The translations under genes were made by a program, and so were the position numbers. This document shows, in pieces, positions 4,596 through 5,504 of a stretch of DNA of 5,504 nt (its first letter is position 1; each line of letters begins with the position of its first letter). The stretch lies in NCBI GenBank assembly GCA_964614375.1, contig CAZTLI010000381.1:1-5504 (forward strand), read 5' to 3'. The DNA is from CAZTLI01 sp964614375 (GTDB lineage Bacteria; Chloroflexota; Anaerolineae; Aggregatilineales; Phototrophicaceae). The notes under the pieces were generated by a model. It was not told where the DNA came from and did no database searches. It worked only from the letters and a program-made list of their open reading frames with translations.

Positions 4596-5413
4596 GCCTT
4601 CCGCCCTCCATAGACAGGGACATACGCTAACGCATTGGGTACGGCTGCCATCGCTTCGGCATCGCCGGGCAGCAGATTCATATCGGGTTTACGCTGCCGA
4701 CGTGAATGCAGGTGATAGGCATCGCGCAAGGTGCTGAAATCCGGTTCGCGCCAATGCAGGGGCATCTGTAACAACGCCATCAATGCCCGTATTCGCTGCC
4801 CACCGGGACTATTCCAATCCGCCGCGCGCTGGTGCAAAAGCGCTTTCGCAGCTTCGGCCTCTTCACCGCCACCAACCAGTTTGCGCGTCATCTTGCCGAA
4901 GAGTTTGTCGGCATGTTTGGCGCTGATGCCCTGCGCCATCTGCTGGACATCCTCCGGCAGCGCATCCAACGGGACAGCCATTATCTGCGGTTGGTCACTG
5001 CCGATTCTGGGTAAATTGAACGTGTCGGACTGCAAAATCTGCGCGAGGTCATCCGGGGATTTGTCCACAGGCAGGTATGACGCCAGCATCGGGACGACAT
5101 CGGCCTCCGCGCCAGCCTGATACGTTGTGATTTCAGCACGCTCACCTGCCAGTCGTGTTGATAACAGCGCGCCATGCCGCGAAAGTGTGGGCAGCAGATT
5201 CATATCCGGTTCACCCAGAATCCGCATCCAATCGCCCGCCTGTGGCGCGACGAATAAACGCACCGTTTGCGGATAGGTCATACCGGGCATGATGCCAAAG
5301 GGGTTATACAGCGTATAGCCCTGTGTAGAGAGTGCCTGTTTGAGGGTCTCGACTATTGTTTCGCGAGGCGTCGCATCAGCGCATGATAAGTACAGGCTGT
5401 GCCAGATGCTCAT
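4592..5413 (-). CDS. Conserved-looking protein of unknown function
   Basis: A 273-residue soluble protein that I do not recognise. It has no signal or membrane helix. The N-terminal half (MSIWHSLYLSCADATPRETI, then GYTLYNPFGIMPGMTYPQTVRLFVAPQAGDWMRILG, here in two parts: GYTLYNPFGIMPGM and TYPQTVRLFVAP, about 32-57) looks like a folded alpha/beta domain. The middle (about 150-200) is helical and charged, with a Gly-Gly-Gly-Glu-Glu turn. The seven residues PDMNLLP occur twice, at 69-75 and 243-249, with 18 identical bases behind them. The start is the ATG at 5411-5413, with AAGAGG (5420-5425) 6 bases upstream; an open frame runs further up from a TTG at 5476 but without a ribosome site. The gene sits between a probable acetyltransferase and the methyltransferase, overlapping both, so it belongs to the same transcript. 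Nothing in it points to a reaction. Confidence 0.8.
   Translation of the reverse strand: MSIWHSLYLSCADATPRETIVETLKQALSTQGYTLYNPFGIMPGMTYPQTVRLFVAPQAGDWMRILGEPDMNLLPTLSRHGALLSTRLAGERAEITTYQAGAEADVVPMLASYLPVDKSPDDLAQILQSDTFNLPRIGSDQPQIMAVPLDALPEDVQQMAQGISAKHADKLFGKMTRKLVGGGEEAEAAKALLHQRAADWNSPGGQRIRALMALLQMPLHWREPDFSTLRDAYHLHSRRQRKPDMNLLPGDAEAMAAVPNALAYVPVYGGRKA
4667..4684 (-). repeat. Internal 18-bp repeat, copy 1
   Basis: Identical to 5189-5206 in the same orientation; both encode DMNLLP, preceded by a Pro (CCC here, CCG in the other copy). Outside the 18 bases the flanks share only a few more positions. Two identical hexapeptides with identical codons are unlikely by chance in unrelated parts of one protein. 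Confidence 0.8.
5189..5206 (-). repeat. Internal 18-bp repeat, copy 2
   Basis: Second copy of the 18-base sequence at 4667-4684, in the 5' half of the same gene. It encodes residues 70-75 of the 273-residue protein. Confidence 0.8.
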
Positions 5414-5504
5414 TAGAATCCTCTTGTGTGCCGTCAGGACGTTCAGCATAGCACACGATGCTGCCGGAGTCCACAAATCCGAGTTTGCGACACAGGTCGC
5501 GATC
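5376..5504 (-). CDS. Probable GNAT-family acetyltransferase, C-terminal end (partial)
   Basis: Only 42 residues lie in the window; the gene enters from the right edge and stops at TGA (5376-5378). The visible part begins DRDLCRKLGFVDSGSIVCYA, which fits the end of a GNAT domain. In those enzymes a helix with 'A..LY.KLGF' after the acetyl-CoA loop leads into the last two strands. A polar tail ending PVLIMR follows. Of the three minus frames here this one reads most like protein; the frame continuous with the next gene does not. It overlaps the start of the 273-residue protein by 38 bases in another frame, implying one transcript. The family call rests on a short stretch, so it is tentative. 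Confidence 0.5.
   Translation of the reverse strand, partial: DRDLCRKLGFVDSGSIVCYAERPDGTQEDSNEHLAQPVLIMR
5411..5425 (-). promoter_or_regulatory. Ribosome binding site deciding the 273-residue protein's start
   Basis: AAGAGG (minus strand, 5420-5425) lies 6 bases before the ATG at 5411-5413. It lies inside the coding end of the upstream acetyltransferase-like frame, as expected for overlapping operon genes. Confidence 0.6.

Noticed and set aside
4050..4613. Plus-strand open frame of 187 residues
   Set aside because: Antisense to the methyltransferase, which has clear motifs and a good ribosome site; no recognisable protein on this strand.

Overview
The window looks like chromosomal DNA of a Chloroflexota-type bacterium (Anaerolineae-like). 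This rests on the YfhO-like membrane protein end, the Thr-Pro-Thr-rich stalks on exported proteins, the exported WD40 propeller and a conserved-looking protein of unknown function. It is an inference from style, not from a marker gene.

Layout. Positions 1-768 (+) hold the C-terminal end of a YfhO-like membrane protein. Its tail overlaps by 11 bp the end of a convergent AraC-family regulator with a C-terminal GyrI-like effector-binding domain (758-1627, -). Next comes a gene-poor stretch (1628-2112) with a small inverted-repeat element (1751-1846), a decayed methyltransferase 3' end (1868-1957, -) and promoter-like sequence. Two + strand genes follow: a three-helix membrane protein with a Thr/Pro stalk (2113-2778) and an exported seven-bladed WD40 propeller (2808-4013). 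The right side is a minus-strand operon read right to left: the end of a probable GNAT acetyltransferase (5376-5504), a 273-residue protein of unknown function (4592-5413) and a small class I SAM methyltransferase (4026-4595). These genes overlap by 38 bp and then by 4 bp (ATGA).

Main observation. The last 43 coding bases of the methyltransferase gene plus 7 bases beyond its stop codon (4019-4069) recur in direct orientation at 1861-1911 with one mismatch in 51 bases. The two copies bracket exactly the AT-rich two-gene segment, whose last stop codon lies 5 bases from the right copy. Beyond the near-identical block, the left copy continues for about 45 bases as a recognisable but stop-ridden methyltransferase reading frame. 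The whole 2.1-kb block therefore looks like an insertion at the 3' end of a protein-coding gene that left the gene intact, as integrative elements do at gene ends. It carries no recombinase. A decayed tandem paralogue is the main alternative.

How the genes may work together. The two inserted genes share composition, spacing and Thr/Pro linkers, and probably form one operon making a membrane-anchored stalk protein and a cell-surface or secreted propeller. The flanking genes look like ordinary chromosomal genes. The AraC-type gene also has a strong internal ribosome binding site that could yield its effector-binding domain as a separate protein.
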